A model generated the notes under the pieces. The model ran no database searches, had not been told where the DNA came from, and saw only the letters and a program-made list of their open reading frames with translations. The position numbers and the translations under genes are program-made. A stretch of 64,000 nt of DNA from contig QANZ01048027.1 of the NCBI GenBank assembly GCA_003254925.1, forward strand, positions 32,871 through 96,870. Direction: 5' to 3'. This DNA is from Chamaecrista fasciculata. Lineage: Eukaryota; Streptophyta; Magnoliopsida; Fabales; Fabaceae. Positions 23,112 to 35,177 of the stretch are shown in pieces (the first letter of the stretch is position 1; each line of letters begins with the position of its first letter).

Positions 23112-24491
23112 ATATGCAAGAGGTATATATCTATTATAATGTCACTGCAAAATTTGACATAACAATTCTCAAGGAAAGATGTCTCATTTCAGTTGATGAA
23201 TTTGATCAAGTCTTCATGCATGATCTAGTGAAGGCAATGGGTCGAGAAATCTCTCGCCGACAATCCATCAGTGAACCTGCAAAATTCGTTCGATTATGGA
23301 AGCATGAAGAGATATATCATGTTTTGAGGACTAATACGGTATTTTCAATTTGATTTCTTTGGATTCTTGAAATTTTATATTATTCTAAAACCATTTTGAT
23401 CCTTCATTTCTTCTTGATTGATTGTTTTCTTGTCAGGGAGCTGAAAGAATTCGATGCATATCTTTGAATACTTGTAGGACAAAAAAGATGGTCTTGAAAG
23501 CTGATATATTCAGGAGGATGATTAATTTGAGGTTTCTTGTATTTTATAAATCTTTTTATGGAGAAACCTCAAATTTGTCAGCTGAAAATATTGATATTCT
23601 TCCACAAGAATTAATAGATTTTCATTGGGATGCCTTCCCTCTAAAACGTGTGCCATTAGATTGTTGTGCAGAGAATCTTGTTATTCTAAAAATGCGAGAG
23701 AGTAATCTCCAGCAACTTTGGGATGGAGATCTAGTAAGTACATTTTCTGAACTATATTTTTTTTGTGTTTGTATTGGAATTGAATCCTCTAAAGTAAGAA
23801 TGAATGAAAATTAGATCCTCTGAATTTCTTTGTAATAATTTAGAGAGACATGGTTTTACTTCTCATCTCTCTCTGAATAATAGAGAAATAGGGCCAAATT
23901 CAAAGAATCTGGACTAGAATGAATGTAAAGTTCTTGAAATGAGTCAAAATACACAGTTAATGTCATAGCCTTTAAATGAACTGTAACCATCTAATTATCT
24001 AATTTGACTCACTTCAGAAACTTCACCAACATTCTCATTTTAGAGAATCCTGGTCCATTTGTACTTCTCATATATGTTCAAAGCTAAATCATTCACAGGT
24101 TGTTTTCATTCTATCACAGTATTTCCCAAATCTCAAAGAAATTGATCTCAGCTACTCTCAGAACCTAATTAAACTTCCAGATCTCTCTCAGACACCAAAT
24201 GTTGAAGAAATAAATCTGGATGATTGTACAAGCTTGCTTCAAATTTATTCCTCAAATCCCCTTCACAAGCTATGGTATTTATCATTACATGGTTGTAGCA
24301 ATCTTCAGAGTATAGGGACTTCCACCCATTGGAACCAACTGAGTTATCTTCAGTGAGCCAATGTCCTTTACAGTCTCTGCCATTGACATTTTGTTCTGAC
24401 AATCTTGTCTATCTTGAAGTTACAAATAGTAAGCTAGAGCAACTTTGGAATGAAACTCTGGTAATTATATATAATGGCTTTTAATTTTTAG

Positions 24492-24926
24492 GTCAAAACC
24501 TTGTTTTGGTCCTCAAACTATAGGGTGAATTCTGTTTTGGTCCTCAAACTTTTCCATTTGTTCCATCGTTGGTCCAAAACATAATTTTATCTAGTTTCTA
24601 CCATTATCTCTAACCTAAACTGATGAGATGGAAGATTTCTTTCTCATATGTATCCTGATAAGTGAGTTGGCAAATATAGAAAAAAAAAAATCTTCTTTCC
24701 TAGTCACAAAATGGAGATAAATTTGTTGTTGATTCTTTTTTCTAAGGAAGATTTTTCTTTCTTTCTCTTCCAATTCACTTATTAGAGCAAATATGAGAAA
24801 AAAATCGTTTGGGTCAAATGCCTAGTTTAGAGGTAACAGCAAAAATCAGATGGCATTATATTTTGGACTAACTATAGAATAAATGAGAAAGTTTGAGGAC
24901 TAAAATGATGTCCTGGCCTTATTTTT
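24492..24926. mobile_element. Fold-back element in TNL-3 LRR intron
   Basis: The left end, with TTTTGGTCCTCAAACT repeated twice, pairs with the right end GTTTGAGGACTAAAATGATG around an unrelated centre. It is a typical MITE-like palindrome; no clear target duplication is seen. Confidence 0.5.
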
Positions 24927-25949
24927 ATTGTTGATAAAATTGTTGAGCTATCTAATTGATTTCTCTTCCTGTTTCAGCACTTTCCAAATTTACAAACAAT
25001 CTTGTTGTATTCATGTGGCAACTTGGTTAGTCTCCCAGATCTCTCCCAGACACCAAATATTGAAGAAATCAGTGTTTCTTATTGTGTAAATTTGGTCCAA
25101 GTCTATTCTTCTACCATCTTGGCCAGGCTATTCCGGTTAGTGTTAGATGATTGTAAGAAGCTAAGGGTTGTAAATGTTGGTGGCAATATTACTCATCAAG
25201 GGACATCAAGTTCAATGTTAGTGGTTGTTTACAACTACTTTGATCTTCAAACCTTGTCATTCATCAAAGTGACTGTGAAGGTCTCTTTCATGTGCAATGA
25301 TATTGATACTGACATCTATGGTTTTCGTTTGAAAGTTGAATCAGTTCCATTCACAGTTGTGTCTGAATATGGTGAGAGTTCAGAGATAGAATCATTGGGA
25401 CAAAGATTATCCTCTTTGCTTCCATTTGTTTCCATTTGCTTCCATCTTTCACATTTTGACTATGATGATGGGGTTTTGGTGACAAAGCTTACAGAGCTGA
25501 AATTGCAAAGGGCAGAACCAAATGTGATGAAGTTGCAACAAAAAAGTAAAATTTTAAGGCATTCATGCATAATGGAAGTAAGTGAAGAAGAAGAAGATGA
25601 TGATGGTGATTGTTTGAATGAGAAATTCATGATCACAAAAGTTCTGAACAGCATCACTTGCTGGTCATTACTAACTGAATTGTCATTACAAAAGAGTGAA
25701 ATTGTGAGCATTCAGAGCCTTTCAGGTTTGAAATTGTTTGGTGAATGTGATGATGGCACATGGCTTGAACCTATCAAAGATGTTTGGTTCTCAGTGAATG
25801 GAGAGAGGGATGCTTGGGATAATTTTGATATTCGCCATACTCAAGAACTATATCAGAGTGATTCAAGCTTTACTACTTGTTTGATTGCATTTCAACCTGA
25901 CATGCTTTCATTTCAATTCCGAGATCAACCATATTGGGAAGAAGAATGA

Positions 25950-26882
25950 TGTGATTATGTACATTATTTTATTTTGTGCTCCATGATTGATCGTCAAAAG
26001 AAACTTTCTAATTGTAAGCTGTAATCTTCATGTTGTCTGTATTTTTATAAAATTACCCAACAAAAGTAATACAAAGGAACCAAACTTACTTTCTTCATTG
26101 AGAAAGTTTATTTCGTATTATAACACTAATGACAAAATATTGTTGTTATTATTATTAAGGCAAAAATATTTTTTCAGTCTTCAAAATTTACATTAATTTT
26201 TAATTTCATTTTAAAAGTTTATTTATTGTCAATTTTGTCTACAAAATTTTACATTTCGGTCAATTTTATCATTTACACTAACTTCATCTCATGAATTAAC
26301 AAAATCTCCATGTGACTTATAACATGTAATGTAAAATTATTAGAAAAAAAAAACAATTAAATTCTAACTCAGATTGAAAACTTTATAGAGTTTGTTGTTA
26401 ATTCATTGGATGAATGAAAGATATAAAATCCATTAAGATATGAAATTTTAAAAATGGAATTGACAAGATAAAATGAAAGATTAATGTAAAATTTGAAAAT
26501 AAAAAAAGTACTTTTGGAGTTAGAGAAGTAATGAGGTGGCTTAACACTCATAATTGGATGAGTTTGATTACCAGACACACTAGTTAGCCCACAAGAAACA
26601 AATTACTAATCATCATCATCCCTCTTAATTAAAATAATTATATATTCAGCCCATGTTTGATGCCCAACTTTTGAATCTTCACTCACAACTACTTTCAACA
26701 ACATTGCAAGCTGTTCAAGGAAGGCCATCTACCAATATATACCAAAAGAAAAATCATCTCAATCCTCAAAGTGTCTCATTCTCTATATAAAAAGACCAGA
26801 ACCATTTCTAAAACACACAAACATACACAAACACACATACATACATATAAGCTCAAGGTAAATCAATCTCAGATCAAGAACC
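25950..26882. other. Intergenic before the proline-rich peptide gene
   Basis: The first 140 bases match the 3' flank of TNL-1. The rest is AT-rich, with a weak palindromic repeat around 26160-26530, then the promoter of the next gene. Confidence 0.5.
26783..26790 (+). promoter_or_regulatory. TATA box of the proline-rich peptide gene
   Basis: CTATATAAAA stands about 100 bp upstream of the ATG at 26883, and the leader between them is rich in CA repeats. The spacing suits a plant core promoter. Confidence 0.6.
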
Positions 26883-27251
26883 ATGGCTTGTAGAAACAAA
26901 TTCATGTTCTTGTGTTTCTTCTTGATTGGTCTTTCTTCCTTGTCATCCATGATTGAAGCTCGTCATCTTCTTCAGACAAACTTGCCTACCAACCCCACAA
27001 TTCCTCAGCCTAAAATTCCTTCTATTCCTCAGGTGAATGTCCCTCCTTTGCCTACAATTCCAAACATTCCTAACATTCCAAATATTCCAAACATTCCAAA
27101 CATACCAAACATGCCCTCAATCCCACAGTTTAATATTCCTCCTCTTCCTGCAAATTCTCTCCCTAAATTTCCTTCTATTCCCACTACTATTCCTTCAATC
27201 CCTTTCTTCTCTCCACCACCTTCAACCACCACCACCAAAACTAACCCCTGA
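26883..27251 (+). CDS. Small secreted proline-rich protein, PELPK-like
   Basis: Single-exon gene of 122 residues. A signal peptide is clear: basic MACRNK, hydrophobic core FMFLCFFLIGLSSLSS, probable cleavage after IEA just before RHLLQT. The mature part is almost all Pro, Ile, Asn, Thr and Ser, with about six consecutive Ile-Pro-Asn units (27056-27115) and Pro-rich ends. ARHLLQT after the signal peptide is common in small plant cell-wall proline-rich proteins such as Arabidopsis PELPK1. Its role is probably in the cell wall; molecular function is unknown. A TATA box lies 100 bp upstream. Confidence 0.85.
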   Translation: MACRNKFMFLCFFLIGLSSLSSMIEARHLLQTNLPTNPTIPQPKIPSIPQVNVPPLPTIPNIPNIPNIPNIPNIPNMPSIPQFNIPPLPANSLPKFPSIPTTIPSIPFFSPPPSTTTTKTNP

Positions 27252-28305
27252 ATCTACTCTGTTTCACTTGCATCATTATCATCATTCATCACTACTCTAT
27301 GGAGTTTGGCTTCTGGGTTTCTGTGATTACTAGCTTTTATATATGTTGTTTTAAACATGTATACCAGGAGATATTCTTTTGTAGGTTTGGTTTATGAATA
27401 ATAAGTAGATTAAATCAATCATGAAGAGACATATATATATATATGTATGTTAGATGTGTGTGTCTCTTTGTGATTTAGTCTACTTGTTTTTTATAGACAG
27501 AGAGCTGCTTAAGAATTTTCCTTATATAGTAGAAATTAAATACCGGTGAGGATGATGTTATCATTGTTTTACGTATTATATATTTGAGAGAATATTTATA
27601 GTTATATGTTTGCCTTTTTTCCACTTTGCATATAGTTAATTTGTGAACATTTCAGTTCATGTTTAATATATATTTAAGTTTCATTTATGTTACAATGAAA
27701 GCCATCTCAACACTCATATGTGCATATACAAGTTCACACAATTGCGTGGTTAATTAAAAAGTTCACTCAATTAATTAATTAAAATTCAGTAACAGTTTAT
27801 ATTGGATTTATTCAATTTTCTACATATATAGTTTACATTTTCAGATGAGATTTTACTAATTAATGTAACATACCGAATCATTTGGAAAACTTGATCACTA
27901 GTTAATTAACAAGCTCGCAGTTTCAGAATATTGATAAATAGTTTGTGATAGAGAGAACCAGAGAACCCATATATAAAAACATGCAATTGGCCATCAACCA
28001 ACCACCTTAACCATTTCTTCTGTATTTAAATTGAGAAAAGAATGCTAACTAACAAATTATTCAAGATTTAGTTTTTAGATTCAAAAACTAAAATCCCAAA
28101 TCTTCCAGTTACAACTTGTTCAAAATTAAAAATACTAAATTCAAATGACATGTAGTTCATGATTCTTCACATAGTCCCTTAATAAGTTCGAATATCACAT
28201 AAAAACATTATGTAGTAAGCTGTTTATTCTTACATCATTTGAAAACTTTTGAGGTCCTAAGAAAATAAAATTGTATTTTTGGTATAAATCTTACAAAGAT
28301 CTTAG
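27252..28305. other. Gene-free AT-rich stretch
   Basis: 3' UTR of the proline-rich gene with AATAA-type signals near 27395, then AT-rich DNA with no supported feature. Confidence 0.5.
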
Positions 28306-28803
28306 CATAGTACAAAAAATCGGACCGGACCGGGTAGTTCAACCGCTAAACCAGCAAACCGGATACCAGACCATTCCGGAAGAACAAAAATACTGTTTGT
28401 GCAGTTGACCTGGCCAGTCACCGGTTCAACCGGTGGACCGATAAACCGTGAACTGGTTTGACCCGCCAAATCTTACAAAAATTACAAATTGACCCCAAAA
28501 AATTTCAAAAATTACAAATTAGTCCCTGGATACATATTATCTAGAGACTAAAATGAAAACTTTAAAAAAATTATGGGGTCAATATGTAATTTTTACAAAA
28601 CTTGTTATGGTTAAAATTGCAAAATAGCTCCAAAGGATACTAAAGTGTTTAATTTTTACTTTATATTTAAATTATTGTAAGATATTAATGTGTATTTAAT
28701 GAATATGTATATTTGAAAATGTATTTTTTAAGTAAACTGACTCAACCAGTTGAACCAGTGAGCTTCCACCGGGTTAATGTCCGGTTTAGTTTTTTACACT
28801 ATG
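28306..28803. mobile_element. hAT-type MITE with a nested fragment
   Basis: The ends CATAGTACAAAAAATCGG and (reverse complement) CATAGTGTAAAAAACTAA form terminal inverted repeats, and both arms are rich in ACCGG/CCGGT words. The centre (about 28460-28650) matches the core of the element at 29671-30100, which implies nested insertion. A clean 8-bp target duplication is not visible. Confidence 0.65.
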
Positions 28804-29661
28804 CATTAGTTATCTAGCGGTCACTTAAAAATGAATACAAAGAAACAATTAAATAAATAAACAAATATGCAATATAATCAACTTTGAATTAGAACGGAAA
28901 AATTTGGGCCTGCAAGTTATAAAATGAAACACCATAAATTAAGTGGAAATACCAACTAAGAGAGCAATAAGTTAAGGCAGATGAACAACTTGCATATTAT
29001 CTGCATGAAAAATGACAAGTGTCACTTCCATTATATCCAGATCATTAATAATGTAAGAAAAAAAAACTTCAAAGAAAAGTAAATAAAATATAATCATAAA
29101 AGAATATAGAAGTGCATCAAAAAGCTTTTTTACTTTTAATAATGGACTCACATATTTGTTTAGTTTATTAATTTCTCAATTTAATATCTATGTAAAGATT
29201 TAATTTGCTTACGATGTAAATTATTTAAGCATAATGGTCAAATGAACAAAGTAGAAAGGCATATGAGGTGCCAATGATAAAGATTTAAACCAATTTCACT
29301 TGTTTTCCCCTTCTAAAGATTGCCAAATCCAGAAGCAATATATGTAGAAAAGAAAAACAAGAAACCAAAAAAAAAAATCACACTAATTTTATTATTTTTC
29401 CTTTTTCGCCTTATTATTATATTACATATAAAATATTATAATATAGTTGGCCATCCATCTTTCGAAAACTATGAATCAAACCACCAAAAAACAATATGAT
29501 GATATTTCGCCATATTAAATAAAAGGATTGGGCTTATAAAGTTAGAGCCCACTTGATTCAAACAGCATTTTGCCTAGCATTAATATGGTATGTGTACATT
29601 CTAACAAAAACAAAATGATATGTCTAACAAGGTTGGGTTGGGCCACTCTTATGACTTGAAT

Positions 29662-30109
29662 TTTTATTTAGGGTAAATTACACTTTGGTACCCTGTGGTT
29701 TGACCCTATTTCACTTTGGTACCCTGTGGTTTGAAACTTGACACTTTGGTACCCTGTGGTATTCTCCATTAACACTTTGGTACCCTTTGGAGCTATTTTG
29801 TAATTTTAACCATAATAAATTTTACAAAAATTACATATTGACCCCAAAAAAATTTTAAATTTTTCATTTTAGTCCCTATATAATATGTATCCAGGGACCT
29901 ATTTGTAATTTTTTGAAAATTTTTTGGGGTCAATATGTAATTTTTGCAAAATTTGTTATGGTTAAAATTACAAAATAGCTCCAAAGAGTACCAAAGTGTT
30001 AATGGAGAATACCACAGGGTACCAAAGTGTCAAGTTTCAAACCACAGGGTACCAAAGTGAAATAGGGTCAAACCACAGGGTACCAAAGTGTAATTTACCC
30101 TTTTTTTTA
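29662..30109. mobile_element. Mutator-type fold-back MITE, copy 1
   Basis: Element 29671-30100 is a near-complete palindrome of about 200-bp arms starting GGGTAAATTACACTTTGG and ending with its complement, with GGTACCCTGTGGT repeated in each arm. Flanks TTTTATTTA and TTTTTTTTA agree at 8 of 9 bases, the 9-bp size typical of Mutator elements. A reading frame across it is only the palindrome. Confidence 0.8.
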
Positions 30110-31749
30110 TCACAAGCAATTAAATCATAGTAAACAACAATGTTCTTTCTTTTTGAAATTATATTCTTTTTAATTTATAATACAGATTCTTACTTGTTAA
30201 GCAATAATCAATAAATATTCTTCTTAATTTTAAACAATTAATATTAATTATAAAAAATTGTTAAATAATAGTTCTCATTTTTATTGTACTTTAAAATTTG
30301 AAAAAATATAAAAACTATTTCATTTTCTTTATACATAACTTTTTTTTACCAATTTTCCATCTTTTTTTAGTTTTTAGTCCTAAACTCATTTTGGAGTCCG
30401 ATTTAACATCATTTGTCGATAATCTCAACTGAATGAAAAAAATGACTTATTAATAGTCACATTTGAATTTGAAATGATATATATATAATTTTATTTGTTT
30501 AACTGTAAAACGAGAGATTTATTTATAATACTTAATTTGATATCGTTTGTTTACAATCTTAATTGAATAAAGAAACTACTTGCTATAAAATAACCTGTAA
30601 TTCTAAATTTATCATATTTAAACTTAAAATGAAATAAATGTGACTACATTCGGTAATTTAGTACAAAAAATGAACAATTATAAAAACTTATAAGATTAAT
30701 TTGAAACTTCTAAAATATTTTATACCAAAATAAAATTTGGAACAAAGATATAAGATCAATTTGAATATTTGACCTTTTAATTTAGTTGCTCATTTTAAAA
30801 TTATTTTGATATTTATATAGTTTTTTAAAAAAAATAGTATAGAATATTTCCTAATAATAATACAAATTTGAAATAAATTGTCAAATGTGTGTGCCAATGT
30901 TTAAGATTTTGTATAATATTTCTCATTCATAATTACCCTCTTGTGATGACAGATCTGTCATCTGTATAACTTGTACTACATTGTCATCATTCCATCAATA
31001 CATCACACGGAATATTAATCTTTTTCTTCTTGAAATTATATTACTCTTGTGTGATATATAGTTTTTTATTTTTGGCCGATTGTGTGATATATGGTTATAT
31101 AGTACTATCTATATATATCCCCAATTATTAGTTCTCTTCCTTACTCAAATTTTCTTTCTCTCTGGTTCCTAAATCCTAATAGAAGTTAAAAGAATAAATT
31201 TCAAAAAAATAAAATGACTAATCTTTCATGAATGAGAACTCAATCTCCCACACGTACGGCCACACCCGTGGCCTTATTCTTTTAATATTTTACGAAGAAT
31301 AGAAGCAAATTGAATGAGAGTGGAGGAGATTCGAGGACTACGAGGATAGAAAATTTCATAATCTAACAAAGCATGTCTACATGTATTAAATCAAACCAAA
31401 ATATTCCAACACAAAACATGATTTTTCAAGAAAAACTCAGATTCAGTTAAGAAATCAAAGGATTTTTTATGAAGATAAAATTCTCAAGAGTTTAACTTTT
31501 TAACATTTAAATTTTTTTAAGAAAATTATATGTTAAAATAGATACAATAGTTTTTAAATAATGCCACATAAATTTTAAAGGTTAAAATACATAATAGTTT
31601 TCAAATTGACTGAGCAATTTTTTTAAGTTTAAAAAGTAACAGATTTTCAATTTGTATAAAAAATTTATTGATTAATTTTTTTAATAAAGAATAAATATTA
31701 TTTTAATTTTATAATTGTTGTTATATTTGATATTGACTAAAATTAAAAA
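30110..31749. other. Gene-free AT-rich stretch
   Basis: Very AT-rich, with relics of fold-back repeats around 30370-30800. No exon, RNA gene or complete element is supported. Confidence 0.5.
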
Positions 31750-32272
31750 GTAGTTGTCTCTGTTATAAAAACCGGACCGGACCGGCTGGTTGGACCGCGA
31801 ACCGGCCAGTGGTCCGGTCTGAGTTGAGCAAAAAACCAGGCAGGCTGAGAACCGATCAAGAACCGCCTGAACCGGTCCAAAACCGGGAAAATCGCCTTGA
31901 ACCGGCCAGTTTTGAGGTTGAACCGATTCAGTTTTTTTCTAATTTTTTTTTTATTTTTCTTGATTAAAATGATGTTATTTTAAAGAAATTTGTTTCTTAC
32001 TATGTTTAGACTCAAAATAATACGTTATTTAATAGTTTTTACTTCAAAATTTGATTTGTTATCCTCCTAATTGATCACTTTCTTACTCAATCCAGCTTAA
32101 ATTTAAAGAGTTTATTATATATTTTTATTATATTAAACTAAATATATTATTTTTTATTTATTCAATTATTAATGGTTCGACCCCGGTTGAACCCCGATTG
32201 AACCATTGAACCTTAAACCGCTGTTTCGGTCGGTTCAATGACCGGTTCGGTTTTAATAACCTTGGTAGTTGT
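31750..32272. mobile_element. hAT-type MITE with 8-bp target duplication GTAGTTGT
   Basis: Element 31758-32264 (507 bp) has inverted ends GTTATAAAAACCGGACCGG near the left and the complement of GTTATTAAAACCGAACCGG on the right. GTAGTTGT occurs exactly at 31750-31757 and 32265-32272. An 8-bp duplication and CAAGG-like terminus are hAT traits. It is non-coding. Confidence 0.85.
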
Positions 32273-32622
32273 TATTATGCATTCAACAGTAGTAAAAAAA
32301 TTATTTTAAGAGAAAACATTTTTGCACAAAATCAAAAATTTAAAACAATCTTCTCACTTTTTAAAATTTAAGGAATTTTTTGTATAATGAATAAAATTAA
32401 AAAAAAAGTTTAACCAATCTTAAAACGTGATCAACAATTTTAAAAAAAAAATCCAACTGTTTATAGTATTTGTCCAAAATAGATTGAAAAGTGAAAACAG
32501 TGTAGCTAGTTGGCAACTTGTACCCAAAAAGCTGTGCTCCAAACTGGACTATTTTTATTATTATTATTAGGTTTATGTATTTTAGAAAATTCTTGAGACA
32601 GTGACCTAGCTTTCTCGCTTGC

Positions 32623-32632
32623 CCATAAATGG
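32623..32632 (+). promoter_or_regulatory. CArG box upstream of SVP-A
   Basis: CCATAAATGG is a perfect CC-(A/T)6-GG MADS-protein site in the context CTTGCCCATAAATGGAAA, 715 bp before the ATG. SVP-B and SVP-C have nearly the same site. Confidence 0.65.
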
Positions 32633-32724
32633 AAACCACACTATTTGGTTTCTCAATTTTGTCAACTTAACCAACCCATTAGTCTTCCTAACCTAACCTA
32701 TCATTGACCAATAAAGAAAAACCT

Positions 32725-32727
<3 letters not shown>

Positions 32728-32774
<47 letters not shown>
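32728..32774 (+). repeat. (CT)n microsatellite in SVP-A leader
   Basis: About 23 CT units, followed by TTTCTTTCTTTC. Shorter CT or GA runs occur in the leaders of SVP-B (44818-44884) and SVP-C (59477-59494). Confidence 0.95.
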
Positions 32775-32787
<13 letters not shown>

Positions 32788-33337
32788 CTATGCATTCTCA
32801 TTCTCCACTCTGATTGAAGTTCCAACTTCTAATCCCTACATCACATTCATAAGCAAAGCAAATTAGAAAGAAAAGGTAAGAGTATTCATTAAATCTTCGC
32901 AGAAAAGGAAACTAAAAGTTGAATTTCCTGATCTACCTATCTATCTATCTATATATTTCTTTTATGCTCACCTTCTTCATCTATGGATCTATCCTTTATA
33001 TATATGTATTTGTTAATTTTAACAACCTTTGGTTCATTCTTCTGCTTCTTCTTATAGTTAAGGCTTCTTTCACTTTCAGATTCTTGATTTGTGAGGTTCT
33101 GGATCTTTTTTTGTTTTTTTACTTTTTTTGCTTACATATATACAATTAATTAAAGATTTCAAATTAACTCAAGAACCCTTGTTTTTAATTTCTCATATCT
33201 CTTGTATCTTTTCATGAAAATTGTTTTCCTTAATTTCTCTGAGACGGATTTGATGTGATGACTCGGAGATCGATCTTGTATATGTATATAAAAATTAATT
33301 CTTTTCTTTTGATAATGTTTGATGTATATGGAGAGGC

Positions 33338-35142
33338 ATGAAGAGACAGAAGATAGAGATAAAGAGGATAGATAACATAACAGCTCGACAAGTTACATTC
33401 TCAAAGAGAAGAAAAGGGCTTTTCAAGAAGGCCAGAGAACTCTATACTCTTTGTGATGCTCAGATTGGCCTCATTGTCTTTTCTTCCTCTTCCAAACTCT
33501 ATCACTATTCTACTTCAAGGTATATATATCTATGCTCTCTCTCTCTCCTCTCTCAACCCTTTAATTCATTTGGCTATCAATATTGGTGTAATTAATGTGG
33601 TTGTACACAAACCTTGGATTAATTAACTTGATTATTTATATCATCCATTGCCTCTTATTCATGCACAAAGTTTTGACATTAGTGGATTATTTTAACAACA
33701 TTTTATGACGTCAAATCATGGTTACAATTAGGAATCAATATTGGGTGAAGAAGAGTGACATGTATATATATATATGATATCATACTCATGAAGTGTATAT
33801 GTAATATATCTACCTAGTCTATTCTTTAAATAATGATTTCTCATGCTCTTTATTACAATGTACTTTTGAGAAACATCAGTAAAAAAATAAGTAAATATAG
33901 TACATTGCTTACATATAGAGAGCGGTTGAGCTCAATGATCGCTTCCCACATGCCTTTTTTCTTCTTTCACTGCTTATATTAAGTTTAAGGCCTTAAAGTC
34001 TCTAATTTTAACAAAACCAAGCCTTTATATATCCATTATTAAAAAATGCTGATTCTATATTGTTTCCTTGTTTGAACCTTTTCAATTTACTATTTTGGGT
34101 GTTAACAACTTGATATGTATGTGTACATACATGATATATACATACACATAGTCAAACTTGAGCAGAAGGGCATATGAACTGAGAGATGAGTTAAATATAA
34201 TTAAGCTTCTTGGTTAAACTGATCCTTAACATGATATGATAATATATAGCTAGGTTACGTTTGTGCTTTGTCCATGTTTCAAACCCAAAGGGCTTTTGTG
34301 TGAAGAGATCTATTAGAGATTATACTATACATAATTATGGATATCTTTACCTAATAGCATAAGTTTGAGTCATTTAAGTATTGGATATCTCTCCCATTAT
34401 TATTTGTCCTTAAATGTAATCACTAACACTTTATTTTGTTATTCATTGATGATATGACACTATTAATTGGCTGAAATGATTCTTTTTCCATTATGAATGA
34501 TTTAAAAAAAACTGCTTAATTATGTAAAAGACACTGCATTTTCTATACATCGATGTTGCGTCATGAAATTTATGCTTTAACGATGCTAAATCATCAACTA
34601 AGTTAAAAATTAGTAGGAAAGATTAGCATGCATATATATCGGTAATATAACAAAAACTATGAAGGATCAAAATGAGAAAAGAAATTTAGGGTGCATTTCG
34701 TACAATGTCATCTCATGCCTACCATTTAATATACTATGTTCTGGCGTTCGGTAACGTCATGATATCGTCATACGTCGACATCTAAGATAACATTTTGTTA
34801 TTAAATGACAGTAAAAAGGGTGTGATCTAATAACAGTATAAAAATTATGTCATCTTAAACAACAGAATTTGCAAGGTCATTTTTTAACATGGAAACTAAT
34901 TTATATGTGAAGAATAAAAAATAATCAATTATAAAACTTTGACTATATATAATCCTATGCTTTGTTAGGGACTTGGGCCCAAAAGATTTTCAAGTGAGGG
35001 GTTGCCAGAGAGAAACTAATCTGATGATCAATCATAAACTTTTACTTGGTAGTTAGTAGATTGATCAGTAGTTTTAGAGTTGAGATGGTCATCAGTCTGA
35101 AATTGAACACTTAGCTCTAAATTAAAGAAGAATGTTTGTAGA

Positions 35143-35177
<35 letters not shown>

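Larger units (their letters stand above)
19697..25949 (+). pseudogene. TNL-3: decayed TIR-NBS-LRR gene with solo LTR insertion
   Basis: Exons by comparison: 19697-19821 (membrane anchor), 20019-20540 (TIR), 20824 to 23338 (NB-ARC, split by the LTR), 23437-23733, 24120-24460, 24978-25949. Lesions are: TAG at 20350-20352 in the TIR, where TNL-1 has Tyr; a one-base insertion near 21055-21065 after the P-loop GMGGIGKTT; a 1419-bp LTR at 21688-23106; and a one-base deletion giving TGA at 24354-24356 in an LRR exon. The MHD motif is intact (MHDL, 23216-23224), unlike MHN in the other two copies. Forward translation would give about 152 residues. The fifth exon corresponds to a fusion of TNL-1 exons 5 and 6. 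Confidence 0.92.
32273..33337. other. SVP-A promoter and leader
   Basis: It contains a CArG box (32623-32632), a (CT)n run (32728-32774) and a likely 5' UTR splice donor AAAAG|GTAAGA at 32876. SVP-B and SVP-C show comparable leader donors (44798 and 59577), so a 5' UTR intron is probably shared. The acceptor in SVP-A is not clear. Confidence 0.55.

Noticed and set aside
27029..27238. Gly-rich minus-strand frame
   Set aside because: Antisense shadow of the proline-rich peptide gene.
29793..29984. Minus-strand 63-residue frame
   Set aside because: Lies in the palindromic core of a MITE.
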